Shown here: in pieces, positions 18,178-29,343 of the stretch
Layout: every line of letters starts with the position of its first letter
Position numbering within the stretch: position 1 is the stretch's first letter
From: Algoriphagus machipongonensis
Lineage (GTDB): Bacteria; Bacteroidota; Bacteroidia; Cytophagales; Cyclobacteriaceae
Length of the DNA: 64,000 bases
Assembly (NCBI RefSeq): GCF_000166275.1
Contig: NZ_CM001023.1
Coordinates: 4,253,501-4,317,500, forward strand
Reading direction: 5' to 3'
Position numbers and translations under genes: made by a program
The notes under the pieces: generated by a model
Databases searched by the model: none
What the model was told of the DNA's origin: nothing
What the model saw: the letters and a program-made list of their open reading frames with translations, nothing else

Positions 18178-18918
18178 ATGAAGAAAAAGTATTTAGCCTT
18201 AGCCGCTTTTGCCAGTTTACTTGCAGCATGTTCTGCTGAGAAAACCGCTGAGCAGGCAACAGAAGAGCCCACAGAAGTTACCCAGAAACAAGAAGAATTT
18301 ACTCCTTTATTCGAAGGAAATACATTTGCCGGATGGCATAAGTATGGAGGCGGAGAAGTAGGTAAAGCTTGGAAAATCGAAGATGGCACAGTTTACTTGG
18401 ATGCCAAAAACAAAGATGGATGGCAAACAGGTGACGGTGGTGATATTGTCACTGATGAAGAATTTGAAAACTTCCACCTGAAGTATGACTGGAAAATTGC
18501 AGAAAATGGAAACAGCGGTGTGATTTTCTTTGTTCAGGAAGCTCCAGAATACCCGTATTCTTGGCATACAGGCATGGAAATGCAGGTTCTTGACAATGAA
18601 GGTCATCCTGACGCTAAAATCATTAGCCACAGAGCTGGGGATTTGTATGACTTGATCGTGAGCAGCGAAGAAACCGTAAAACCTTGGGGCGAATGGAATC
18701 ATGCTGAAATCATTGCTGATCAAGGCAACCTAAAATTAAGACTAAATGGTGTCACTGTGGTTGAAACTGAATTATGGACCCCTGAATGGGAAGCATTAAT
18801 AGCAGACAGCAAATTCAAAGACATGCCAGGCTTTGGTACATTTAAGAAAGGGAAGATCGCCCTGCAAGACCATGGCGATTTAGTTTACTTTAAAAATGTA
18901 GAGATCAAAAAGCTCTAA
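18178..18918 (+). CDS. DUF1080 (3-keto-disaccharide hydrolase domain) lipoprotein
   Basis: A 246-residue lipoprotein (lipobox LAAC, Cys18). The concanavalin-like DUF1080 domain covers about residues 40-246, with FTPLFEGNTFAGWHKYGG, GNSGVIFFVQE, HTGMEMQVLDNEGHPDA and PWGEWNHAEI. The domain is now called 3-keto-disaccharide hydrolase because members cleave glycosides whose ring has been oxidised at C3. Placed in one operon with the cytochrome and opposite the GMC dehydrogenase, it supplies the cleavage step in the periplasm. Confidence 0.9.
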   Translation: MKKKYLALAAFASLLAACSAEKTAEQATEEPTEVTQKQEEFTPLFEGNTFAGWHKYGGGEVGKAWKIEDGTVYLDAKNKDGWQTGDGGDIVTDEEFENFHLKYDWKIAENGNSGVIFFVQEAPEYPYSWHTGMEMQVLDNEGHPDAKIISHRAGDLYDLIVSSEETVKPWGEWNHAEIIADQGNLKLRLNGVTVVETELWTPEWEALIADSKFKDMPGFGTFKKGKIALQDHGDLVYFKNVEIKKL

Positions 18919-18920
18919 CA

Positions 18921-18954
18921 AAAAAAGACCTCAAATATTTGAGGTCTTTTTTTT
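18921..18954. terminator. Bidirectional terminator
   Basis: The perfect palindrome AGACCTCAAA/TTTGAGGTCT has A and T runs on either side. It serves the DUF1080 operon and the convergent 18968 gene. Confidence 0.92.
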
Positions 18955-18967
18955 ATTCAATTTTTTT

Positions 18968-19693
18968 TTAGAACCTGGTCACGTTATCCTTTTTAATGTA
19001 GGCTACTTGATCCTTCCACTCTACCTCATACCAGATATCTTTACTGGATTTAATTTTAACTCGATGTCCTGGCTCCACTCGATCAATAAGCTCTCCTCCT
19101 GCCGAAGGTTTTGATACGATCATGGTGGGGCTTTGAGTAATCAATGCTGCATTAGGTGCTTTGAGAAAATTATTAGCTGCAAATATCAAAATGATTAAAA
19201 ATATCGTCGGCCAATAAAACGTTGACTCCGGATTTTTCTTACCTCTTACCCAAATCATGATAATCGATATCACTAAAAATAATGCTAAGGAACCGACGAT
19301 TATTTCCTGATATTCTATCAGAAACAACATAAATCTCGCTGCATCACTCACTTCATACCCTACCAAATCACTCTGCCCAGTCAAGCTTTTTATCTTGGTA
19401 ATTGTCTGAGAATTAGGATTCAAATCGTAATATTTACTCAGGTATAAGGTAGCATTTTCCTTATCTCCAATACCCTCTGCAATGAAGGACATTTTGAGTA
19501 ACATGGCGGGAGAATAAATCCCTTCTTGGTAGTTTTGACGGTAAATTTCCATTGCTTCCTTGTAACTTCGCTGCTGAAACAAAGAATCTGCGTTTTGAAG
19601 GTCTTTCACATCTGCCTGACAATTAATGCTTTGCAAAGCAAAGACAAAAAATATCAAAAGTTTTGCAAGAAAGATTGAATTAGGGTTTGGCAT
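18968..19693 (-). CDS. BatE-like membrane protein with TPR and SH3 domains
   Basis: A 241-residue protein: signal peptide or N-terminal TM (about 8-26), TPR-like helices (about 30-105, ADSLFQQRSYKEAMEIYRQNYQ), two TM helices (about 121-146 and 153-172), and a C-terminal bacterial SH3 domain (about 180-241, VEPGHRVKIKSSKDIWYEVEW). This order matches BatE proteins of Bacteroidota aerotolerance (bat) operons, but no batA-D or MoxR gene is nearby, so the name is only a structural likeness. Confidence 0.7.
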   Translation of the reverse strand: MPNPNSIFLAKLLIFFVFALQSINCQADVKDLQNADSLFQQRSYKEAMEIYRQNYQEGIYSPAMLLKMSFIAEGIGDKENATLYLSKYYDLNPNSQTITKIKSLTGQSDLVGYEVSDAARFMLFLIEYQEIIVGSLALFLVISIIMIWVRGKKNPESTFYWPTIFLIILIFAANNFLKAPNAALITQSPTMIVSKPSAGGELIDRVEPGHRVKIKSSKDIWYEVEWKDQVAYIKKDNVTRF

Positions 19694-19826
19694 TTATAAA
19701 TCGGTAGCTTAAATTTGCAGTCCAATTACGACAATGATCTGGCAAAAAGCAAGGCCAAAGAGTCAATTTGAAAGGTAAAATTCCACAAAAAAGTGGTTAA
19801 AATTTCTGAAAATTTTCAGACCATAT

Positions 19827-19899
19827 GATTCCGTAGCTCAGCTGGTAGAGCAATACACTTTTAATGTATGGGTCCTGGGTTCGAGCCCCAGCGGGATCA
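19827..19899 (+). tRNA. tRNA-Lys (anticodon TTT), copy 1
   Basis: A 73-base cloverleaf. The acceptor stem is GATTCCG/CGGGATC (one G-T pair), the anticodon stem ATACA/TGTAT holds loop CTTTTAA, and the T-arm is CTGGG-TTCGAGC-CCCAG. CCA is not encoded. It is identical to the copy at 20361. Confidence 0.95.
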
Positions 19900-19934
19900 C
19901 ATTCGGTGAGATCAAAAGGGAATATGGCGAGAAG

Positions 19935-19991
19935 CCTGTCCCGATGAGACGATGCAAAGCAAGTCAATATCGGGAAGCCCCAGCGGGATCA
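19935..19991 (+). repeat. tRNA-Lys 3'-tail remnant with palindrome arms
   Basis: Bases 19976-19991 repeat the last 16 bases of tRNA-Lys. Just before them are TCCCGAT (19939-19945) and ATCGGGA (19969-19975), complementary arms around a 23-base spacer. The bases GCCTG before the left arm match the T-arm start. So a hairpin-forming insert sits inside the T-arm of a partial tRNA copy. Confidence 0.75.
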
Positions 19992-20111
19992 CTTAGAAAT
20001 GGAGAAAGGCATTTAGCTATTCCCGATCATTTGGTTCGGAATTTCTCCCTAGTGAATAATTTAACTTGCAAGGAGTTAATAAGTATTTGAGTTTAGTTTA
20101 GGAAAAAGTTT

Positions 20112-20185
20112 CGGGGTGTAGCGTAGCCCGGTATCGCGCCTCGTTTGGGACGAGGAGGTCGTAGGTTCGAATCCTGCCACCCCGA
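20112..20185 (+). tRNA. tRNA-Pro (anticodon TGG)
   Basis: A 74-base cloverleaf. The acceptor is CGGGGTG/CACCCCG, and the anticodon stem CCTCG/CGAGG holds loop TTTGGGA. The T-arm contains GTTCGAATC. Confidence 0.95.
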
Positions 20186-20237
20186 CTTTATTTTCCACCT
20201 TTGGTCTTCTTCTTTTAGAAGATTAAAATTTTATCCA

Positions 20238-20311
20238 GGTCCTGTAGCTCAACTGGATAGAGCAACTGCCTTCTAAGCAGTAGGTTTCAGGTTCGAGTCC
20301 TGACAGGATCA
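20238..20311 (+). tRNA. tRNA-Arg (anticodon TCT)
   Basis: A 74-base cloverleaf. The acceptor is GGTCCTG/CAGGATC, and the anticodon stem CTGC/GCAG holds loop CTTCTAA. Confidence 0.95.
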
Positions 20312-20317
20312 CTTTCT

Positions 20318-20342
20318 AAAGCGGAATTACGTTCCGCTTTTT
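20318..20342 (+). terminator. Terminator after tRNA-Arg
   Basis: The stem AAAGCGGAA/TTCCGCTTT is followed by TT, starting 7 bases after the tRNA. Confidence 0.8.
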
Positions 20343-20360
20343 ATTTTATTAATGAGTACC

Positions 20361-20433
20361 GATTCCGTAGCTCAGCTGGTAGAGCAATACACTTTTAATG
20401 TATGGGTCCTGGGTTCGAGCCCCAGCGGGATCA
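20361..20433 (+). tRNA. tRNA-Lys (anticodon TTT), copy 2
   Basis: Identical in sequence to the tRNA at 19827. Its 3' end plus the following terminator is the segment re-used in the tandem repeats that follow. Confidence 0.95.
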
Positions 20434-20434
20434 C

Positions 20435-20465
20435 AAAAGCAGACTAGAGATGGTCTGCTTTTTTT
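20435..20465 (+). terminator. Terminator after tRNA-Lys copy 2
   Basis: The stem AGCAGAC/GTCTGCT is followed by seven T. The same hairpin recurs at 20790-20820 and 21145-21175. Confidence 0.9.
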
Positions 20466-20641
20466 GTTTTCAAGCTAAGAGTTTTGAACACCTTCAATTA
20501 TTCCAGAATTTTAACAAGCACTAAAAATGATATATGGGATGATTTCATTGGATGTTTAAATACACATACCTTTTACCAAAAGTCATTTGAGTTTCTTGGG
20601 GTTGAATTAAAAACTCATCCTATTAAGATTTATATCTCTAA

Positions 20642-20713
20642 AAGAAGAAAAGAGAATCTGTAATCCTAAGATTGAAATCAAGAAGACACATTAAAGCGAT
20701 AAGTTATACCTAA
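20642..20713 (+). pseudogene. Possible decayed 3' end of a GIY-YIG nuclease gene (unit 1)
   Basis: This frame is open from just after a TAA at 20639 to a TAA at 20711. It reads KKK, then RESVILRLKSRRHIKAI (from 20651), then SYT. The intact GIY-YIG gene at 38093 ends [17 protein letters not shown] plus five residues. The RE start, the KS-basic pair and the spacing to the stop agree. The rest of the gene is not recognisable in any frame, so this is a short and uncertain match. Confidence 0.35.
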
Positions 20714-20788
20714 TGGAGAAAAACACCTCGACTTTAATGAATGGGTCCTGGTCCTCGATAGCAATCGGGACGAGCCCCAGCGGGATCA
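20699..20788 (+). pseudogene. Decayed tRNA-Lys with inserted palindrome (repeat unit 1)
   Basis: The 3' half aligns with tRNA-Lys: ACTTTAATGAATGGGTCCTGG, then a palindromic insert TCCTCGATAGCAATCGGGA (20752-20770) replacing the GTTC of the T-loop, then the authentic tail at 20772-20788. The 5' half is only faintly similar, so this is not a working tRNA. Confidence 0.8.
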
Positions 20789-20996
20789 CAAAAGCAGACT
20801 AGAGATGGTCTGCTTTTTTTGTTTTCAAGCTAAGAGTTTTGAACACCTTCAATTATTCCAGAATTTTAACAAGCACTAAAAATGATATATGGGATGATTT
20901 CATTGGATGTTTAAATGCACATACCTTTTACCAAAAGTCATTTGAGTTTCTTTGGGTTGAATTAAAAACCCATCCTATTAAGATTTATATCTCTAA

Positions 20997-21068
20997 AAGA
21001 AGAAAAGAGAATCTGTAATCCTAAGATTGAAATCAAGAAGACACATTAAAGCGATAAGTTATACCTAA
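20997..21068 (+). pseudogene. Possible decayed 3' end of a GIY-YIG nuclease gene (unit 2)
   Basis: Same reading frame as at 20642, one repeat period (355 bases) downstream and identical over this stretch. It is not independent evidence, since it is a copy. Confidence 0.35.
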
Positions 21069-21143
21069 TGGAGAAAAACACCTCGACTTTAATGAATGGG
21101 TCCTGGTCCTCGATAGCAATCGGGACGAGCCCCAGCGGGATCA
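21054..21143 (+). pseudogene. Decayed tRNA-Lys with inserted palindrome (repeat unit 2)
   Basis: Second copy of the damaged tRNA. The palindrome is at 21107-21125 and the authentic 3' tail at 21127-21143, followed by the third terminator hairpin at 21145. Confidence 0.8.
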
Positions 21144-21293
21144 TAAAAGCAGACTAGAGATGGTCTGCTTTTTTTGTTTTCTAGAGATAGGCAGCTTCAT
21201 CTTTTAAAGAGAGAAGCTTGCCCGGGTGAGACCTTGCGTCTCATTTATAAAATTCCATTTGCGAATCCTGCCTTTTATACCCAATGTTGGGGT

Positions 21294-23858
21294 ATGAAAA
21301 ACCTGTTCCTTCTCTTTTGCACTTGGCTTCTGATAAGCTCTTGCGAAAATCCCGTTTCGGACCAACACTTTTACGATGAAGGTATTTCTGCTGAATTAGC
21401 GAAATTTCGAAAACAGCAAGTCTCGGAGATCCATTATCAATTACAATTTGATATTCCAGAAAAGAAAACGGATCCCATCCCAGCGAAATTAATTTTAGAG
21501 ACAAGCATTTCAGACCTCTCCCACCCTTTGATCCTGGATTTTCATGAAGAGGCTTCGCACCTTATCTCACTAAAGGTGAATGGCAACGAAACTGAGATCA
21601 ACCACCGAAACCAACATTTAATTATCGCCGAAGACAGACTGGAGAAAGGGTCCAATTCAATTGAAATTAATTTCCTGGCTGGAGAACTCTCGCTCAATAG
21701 AAATGATGATTTTCTTTATACCCTATTGGTTCCAGATCGCGCCTCTACTCTTTTCCCTTGTTTTGACCAACCAAATCTGAAAGCAAACTACTCACTAACC
21801 ATATCTGCTCCCAATGAATGGAAAGTCCTCGCTGGAGCACCTGAAATAGCTTCAGAAGAGAGCGATGGATCCACCATCCACCGCTTTGCAAAATCAGATC
21901 TAATGAGCACCTATCTTTTTTCATTTGTGGCCGGGAATTTTGAGGAGGCAAAAGCTGAAGGCGATTTTCCACAAAGAATGCTTTATAGAGAGACCAATTC
22001 TGAAAAAATCGCAGCAAGTATACCTGAAGTTTTCTCCCTTCATGAAAAAGCAAAAGACTTTTTAGAAGCATACACAGATTACCCCTTCCCTTTCCAGAAA
22101 CTTGATTTCACCACAATACCCATATTTCAATATGGAGGCATGGAGCACGTTGGGGCTATTCAATACCGTGAGTCCTCTTTGTTTCTAGATGAAAATGCTA
22201 CCAATTCGCAATTGCTCTCCCGCGCTAAGCTCATTGGTCATGAAACGGCTCACATGTGGTTTGGTGATTTAGTGACCATGGATTGGTTTGAAGATGTTTG
22301 GATGAAGGAAGTTTTCGCAAATTTCATGGCTGGAAAGCTTGTCAACCCAGCATACCCAGATATCAATCATGAACTCTCATTCTTGACCAACCACTACCCT
22401 TCTGCTTACGGTGAAGACCGAACGAAAGGAACCAACCCAATCCGTCAAGATTTAGCCAACTTAAAGGATGCTGGCTCACTTTATGGAAGTATTATCTATA
22501 ATAAAGCGCCAATCATGATGAGGCAGCTGGAAACCGTAATGGGTGAAGATGCATTTCAGAAGGGTATTCAGACTTACATCAAGACTTTTGCAAACAGCAA
22601 TGCGAGATGGAGTGACTTAGTAGAAATCCTCAACCGAGAAACCGCACTCGACTTAAAGGAATGGAGCGAGGTCTGGGTCAATCAATCGGGAAGACCTATT
22701 ATATCCGATGAAATTGAGTTTTCTGAAAATGGGAATATCACATCATTTAAAATCCATCAAAAAGCTGAAGATGGCTCTGAAAAGGTATGGCCTCAACTAT
22801 TCAACCTTACCTTCTTTTATCCTCAAGAATCAAAAACAATTGAGATATCCTTAAATGACAAAACAATCAATTTGGAGGAGGCTATTGGTTTAGAAAAACC
22901 TACCGCTATTCTTTACAACAGCAATGGCCTTGGCTACGGGGTTTTCCCATTGGACATTAACTCATTGGAAAAGATAACAGACCTCCAAGATGAGGTGATG
23001 CGGGGACAATCTTACATCAACCTATACGAGAACACCTTAGCTGGCAACATTTCTCCAAAACAAACTTTCGAAGTTCTTCATAAAGGCATTTTAGAAGAAA
23101 AAAATGAGATTCTCGCAAGCTTGATTTCTTCAGAAATGAACTCATTGTTTTGGACTTTTTTAACCAAGGATCAGAGAGAAAGCAAAATTTCTAAACTTGA
23201 AGAGGATTTATGGACATTGCTTCAGCAGGATATTTCCACCAATCTTAAAAAGACTCTTTTCTCATTATATAGCGGACTGGCCTATTCCGAATCAGGTCAG
23301 AATAGGCTTTACCAAGTTTGGGACAAGTCTATAGAAATTGAAAATCTCAAATTAAACCCTGATGATTTCACAAGCCTAGCCATGAAATTGGCACTATATG
23401 GACACCCTAAATCCGAAGAAATATTAGTAGAGGAGAGATCTAGAATAAGCAATCCAGATAAGCTGGCTCGATTTGACTTCCTACAACCGGCTTTATCCCA
23501 AAATGAAAGTGAAAGAGATGCTCTTTTTGAATCATTTAGAAATATGGACAATCGGGAAAAAGAATCATGGGTACTTGCAGCCTGTGGTTATATACACCAT
23601 CCACTTCATCAGGCAACAAGTGTTAAGCATGTCCCTTTGGCTCTGGAGCTTTTGGACGAAATTCAGAAGACTGGAGACATCTTCTTTCCTAAAAGATGGG
23701 TGAGTGCCACTGTAGGACAATACAGCTCTCAAAAGGCAGCAAATGACGTCAATGTCTTTCTAGAAGCAAACCCTGACTACAACCCCATTTTAAAAAATAA
23801 GATTTTACAAGCCACCGATGATTTGATGCGGGTGCAAAAGATAAAAGGTCAAGAATAA
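21294..23858 (+). CDS. M1 family aminopeptidase N-like lipoprotein
   Basis: An 854-residue zinc metallopeptidase. The ATG at 21294 is preferred over an upstream in-frame start at 21174 because it gives a lipoprotein signal peptide (MKNLFLLFCTWLLISSC) and because the upstream stretch overlaps the tRNA repeat terminator. Zinc site: His316-Glu317-x-x-His320 and Glu339 (HETAHMWF, KEVFA). The exopeptidase motif is GGMEH (281-285). An ERAP1-like C-terminal region follows. It removes N-terminal residues from peptides, probably anchored facing the periplasm. The frame runs close to repeats but looks undamaged. Confidence 0.9.
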   Translation: MKNLFLLFCTWLLISSCENPVSDQHFYDEGISAELAKFRKQQVSEIHYQLQFDIPEKKTDPIPAKLILETSISDLSHPLILDFHEEASHLISLKVNGNETEINHRNQHLIIAEDRLEKGSNSIEINFLAGELSLNRNDDFLYTLLVPDRASTLFPCFDQPNLKANYSLTISAPNEWKVLAGAPEIASEESDGSTIHRFAKSDLMSTYLFSFVAGNFEEAKAEGDFPQRMLYRETNSEKIAASIPEVFSLHEKAKDFLEAYTDYPFPFQKLDFTTIPIFQYGGMEHVGAIQYRESSLFLDENATNSQLLSRAKLIGHETAHMWFGDLVTMDWFEDVWMKEVFANFMAGKLVNPAYPDINHELSFLTNHYPSAYGEDRTKGTNPIRQDLANLKDAGSLYGSIIYNKAPIMMRQLETVMGEDAFQKGIQTYIKTFANSNARWSDLVEILNRETALDLKEWSEVWVNQSGRPIISDEIEFSENGNITSFKIHQKAEDGSEKVWPQLFNLTFFYPQESKTIEISLNDKTINLEEAIGLEKPTAILYNSNGLGYGVFPLDINSLEKITDLQDEVMRGQSYINLYENTLAGNISPKQTFEVLHKGILEEKNEILASLISSEMNSLFWTFLTKDQRESKISKLEEDLWTLLQQDISTNLKKTLFSLYSGLAYSESGQNRLYQVWDKSIEIENLKLNPDDFTSLAMKLALYGHPKSEEILVEERSRISNPDKLARFDFLQPALSQNESERDALFESFRNMDNREKESWVLAACGYIHHPLHQATSVKHVPLALELLDEIQKTGDIFFPKRWVSATVGQYSSQKAANDVNVFLEANPDYNPILKNKILQATDDLMRVQKIKGQE

Positions 23859-23914
23859 GGTGGAGACGTTTGAAACCAAAAAAAAGACCTCATTTCATTT
23901 ATTCCCTAAAAACA

Positions 23915-23943
23915 AAAAAGTCGTCCAATTGGACGACTTTTTA
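23915..23943. terminator. Bidirectional terminator between M1 peptidase and gapA
   Basis: The perfect palindrome AAAGTCGTCC-AATT-GGACGACTTT is flanked by A and T runs. Confidence 0.92.
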
Positions 23944-23960
23944 TTTGATTTAATCTGATC

Positions 23961-25028
<1,068 letters not shown>

Positions 25029-25191
25029 CTAAAAATGGCTGAGGGATGGCTAAGTTATTATAAATATTTGGCTAGCCCAAACAGTTTATTTCCTAGAGAT
25101 TTAAGAATGCCTCCATTTTATAAATCAATCGATTTCGAGTTCAAGATTTTTTTATTTAAAAATTGGGTAATTTGAAAAAAAGTATCAAAAC

Positions 25192-26058
25192 ATGTTTGCA
25201 TCAGCAATTCAAGAAGTAGCCAATTTTACCCGAGCGATCCATAGTATTTCCAGAAGCTTTGAAGCCAACCAAGTACAGCGAGGCTCAGCAACCTTATTCT
25301 TTGTAAACCAAGAGGGTTATGCCCTTACCTGTAAGCATGTTGCTCAATGGCTATCTCAAGCAGACAAAATCAATAAAGTCTATCTCCAATATTTAAAAGG
25401 GAATCACGAGGGCAAGCAAACCAAACAACTTGCCTATCAATTGGGCTTAAGCAAAGAAAAAACCGCAGAAATGCGGGTAACCTTTGTGGATTGTGTGGAT
25501 CAAATAAAAAACTTGAAAATTCATGCCCATCCTGAATACGACTTAGCCCTTATCAAATTTGAAGGTTTCACAAAAAAAATGTTTACAAGCACCCCGCGCT
25601 TTCTAGGAGATAATAATTCTATCCAGCCTGGAGAAATGCTTTGTCGACTGGGTTTTCCTTTTCCAGAATTCTCCAATTTCCAGTTAAACCTTGAAAAAAA
25701 CATTCTCGAATGGACTTCCAAGGGAAATGCTCGCTCACCTAGATTCCCTATAGAAGGAATGGTCACTCGTTTTTTGGGAGATAAAAAAGGAAAAGTGTAT
25801 GGGATAGAAATGAGTACTCCCGGTCTAAGAGGTCAAAGCGGAGGGCCACTTTTTGACACTCAGGGGAGAATTATTGGCATGCAAAGCAGGACTAAACACC
25901 TACACCTTGGGTTTGATATTGAAGAGAAATCAATTATTGCCCATGGCAAAGAGAAGAAAGTGAATGACTACTCCTTTATTCATCTGGGAGAATGCATCCA
26001 TGTTTCTGTCATCAAAGAATTCCTAAACCAGCATCAAGTTTCATTTGATGAGGCATAA
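25192..26058 (+). CDS. Trypsin-like serine protease domain protein, apparently cytosolic
   Basis: A 288-residue protein with a chymotrypsin-fold triad: His49 (LTCKHVAQ), Asp117 (YDLALIKF) and Ser216 (GLRGQSGGPLF). The preceding EGMVTRF and following DTQGRIIGMQS also fit the fold. No signal peptide or TM segment is visible at the N-terminus (MFASAIQEVANFTRAI), and no PDZ domain follows, unlike DegP/HtrA. The substrate is unknown. It stands alone, convergent with icd. Confidence 0.82.
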   Translation: MFASAIQEVANFTRAIHSISRSFEANQVQRGSATLFFVNQEGYALTCKHVAQWLSQADKINKVYLQYLKGNHEGKQTKQLAYQLGLSKEKTAEMRVTFVDCVDQIKNLKIHAHPEYDLALIKFEGFTKKMFTSTPRFLGDNNSIQPGEMLCRLGFPFPEFSNFQLNLEKNILEWTSKGNARSPRFPIEGMVTRFLGDKKGKVYGIEMSTPGLRGQSGGPLFDTQGRIIGMQSRTKHLHLGFDIEEKSIIAHGKEKKVNDYSFIHLGECIHVSVIKEFLNQHQVSFDEA

Positions 26059-26084
26059 AAAAAGCCCTGATTTCTCAGGGCTTT
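26057..26084 (-). terminator. Terminator of icd
   Basis: The stem AAAGCCCTGA/TCAGGGCTTT ends in seven T when read on the minus strand. The plus-strand T run is only three, so it mainly serves icd. Confidence 0.85.
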
Positions 26085-26102
26085 CACTTAATCAAATGTT
26101 AA

Positions 26103-28418
<2,316 letters not shown>

Positions 28419-28530
28419 CTAAGTCGAAACTTTAGAAAACAGGGTCGTAAAATTTTGCGGCTAAATTACGGAAAATATCCTTGTTTCAAATCCGTTTCAC
28501 CCACGGTAATGTACCCTTTATCAAAGGATT

Positions 28531-29343
28531 CTACCGAATCATGAAGTCATCACTATCCATCCAGGCAGGAAATTTCTCTCTAAAAGCATCCAATTCAGCC
28601 GCTTTCAAAGTAAAAACCTCTATTTTTTCCTGTTCGAAATCATCTGTGGTTTGAGAATTCCCCAAAGCTTTTCCCTTAAAATCATAGATTTCTGAATGGC
28701 CGGTATAGTCAATACCATTCCCATCTTTACCGACTCTATTTACTCCCGCAACAAAACAAAGATTTTCTATAGCCCTAGCCGGTAATAAAGCATCCCAAGC
28801 GGAGGAGCGAGCTGCTGGCCAAGAGGCGACAAAAAACATCAAGTCATACAAAGGGCTTTCATTGATCCTTCGGTTTCTGGACCAAACAGGAAACCGAAGA
28901 TCGTAACAGACCTGTGGGCATACTTTCCAGCCTTTCACCTCGAAAATTGATTGGCTTTCTCCTTGGGAAAAAGTTTGATCTTCCTGGGCCATTCTAAAGA
29001 GATGCCTTTTGTCATAATGAGAAATTTCGCCTGTAGGAGTAACCCAAAGAAGCCGGTTAAAAAACTTTCCCTTTTCAGAAATTATCGCACTTCCGGTAAT
29101 CACAGCACCCGTTTGGGATGCCATTTGTTTCATCCATTTACAAACGCCTAAATTCATGGGCTCGGCTAATTCAGCTGCCTCCATACTAAAACCGGTCGGA
29201 AACATTTCTGGTAAAATTATTAGATCAATGCCAGACTTTAATCCCCAGATTTTCTCTTCCAGCATAGCCAAATTTGCCACTTTATCTTTCCAATAAAGCT
29301 CCGTCTGAACAAGTGCGATATTTAACTCAGCTGATTTACTCAT
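28531..29343 (-). CDS. Nitrilase-superfamily amidohydrolase (omega-amidase, YafV-like)
   Basis: A 270-residue carbon-nitrogen hydrolase with the triad Glu46 (LPEMFPTGF), Lys112 (YDKRHLF) and Cys146 (PQVCYDLRFPVW). The DLRFPVWSRN stretch is typical of the omega-amidase/YafV branch, which hydrolyses 2-oxoglutaramate and 2-oxosuccinamate. It overlaps def by four bases (ATGA) as the last gene of the 31113-28531 operon. Confidence 0.87.
   Translation of the reverse strand: MSKSAELNIALVQTELYWKDKVANLAMLEEKIWGLKSGIDLIILPEMFPTGFSMEAAELAEPMNLGVCKWMKQMASQTGAVITGSAIISEKGKFFNRLLWVTPTGEISHYDKRHLFRMAQEDQTFSQGESQSIFEVKGWKVCPQVCYDLRFPVWSRNRRINESPLYDLMFFVASWPAARSSAWDALLPARAIENLCFVAGVNRVGKDGNGIDYTGHSEIYDFKGKALGNSQTTDDFEQEKIEVFTLKAAELDAFREKFPAWMDSDDFMIR

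Larger units (their letters stand above)
20435..21176 (+). repeat. Tandem 355-base repeat downstream of tRNA-Lys
   Basis: Two full units (20435-20789 and 20790-21144) plus a third start (21145-21176) follow each other at an exact period of 355 bases. The units differ at only a few positions (for example TACACAT versus TGCACAT). Each consists of the terminator, about 260 bases of AT-rich DNA, and a decayed tRNA-Lys ending in the authentic 3' tail. No intact gene is present between 20434 and 21293. Confidence 0.95.

Noticed and set aside
20435..21176. CRISPR-like array
   Set aside because: The repeat period is 355 bases with only two full units and no short repeats with unique spacers; no cas genes are present.
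21174..21293. 40 extra N-terminal residues for the M1 peptidase
   Set aside because: The extension overlaps the tRNA-Lys repeat terminator and would hide the lipoprotein signal peptide that begins at 21294.
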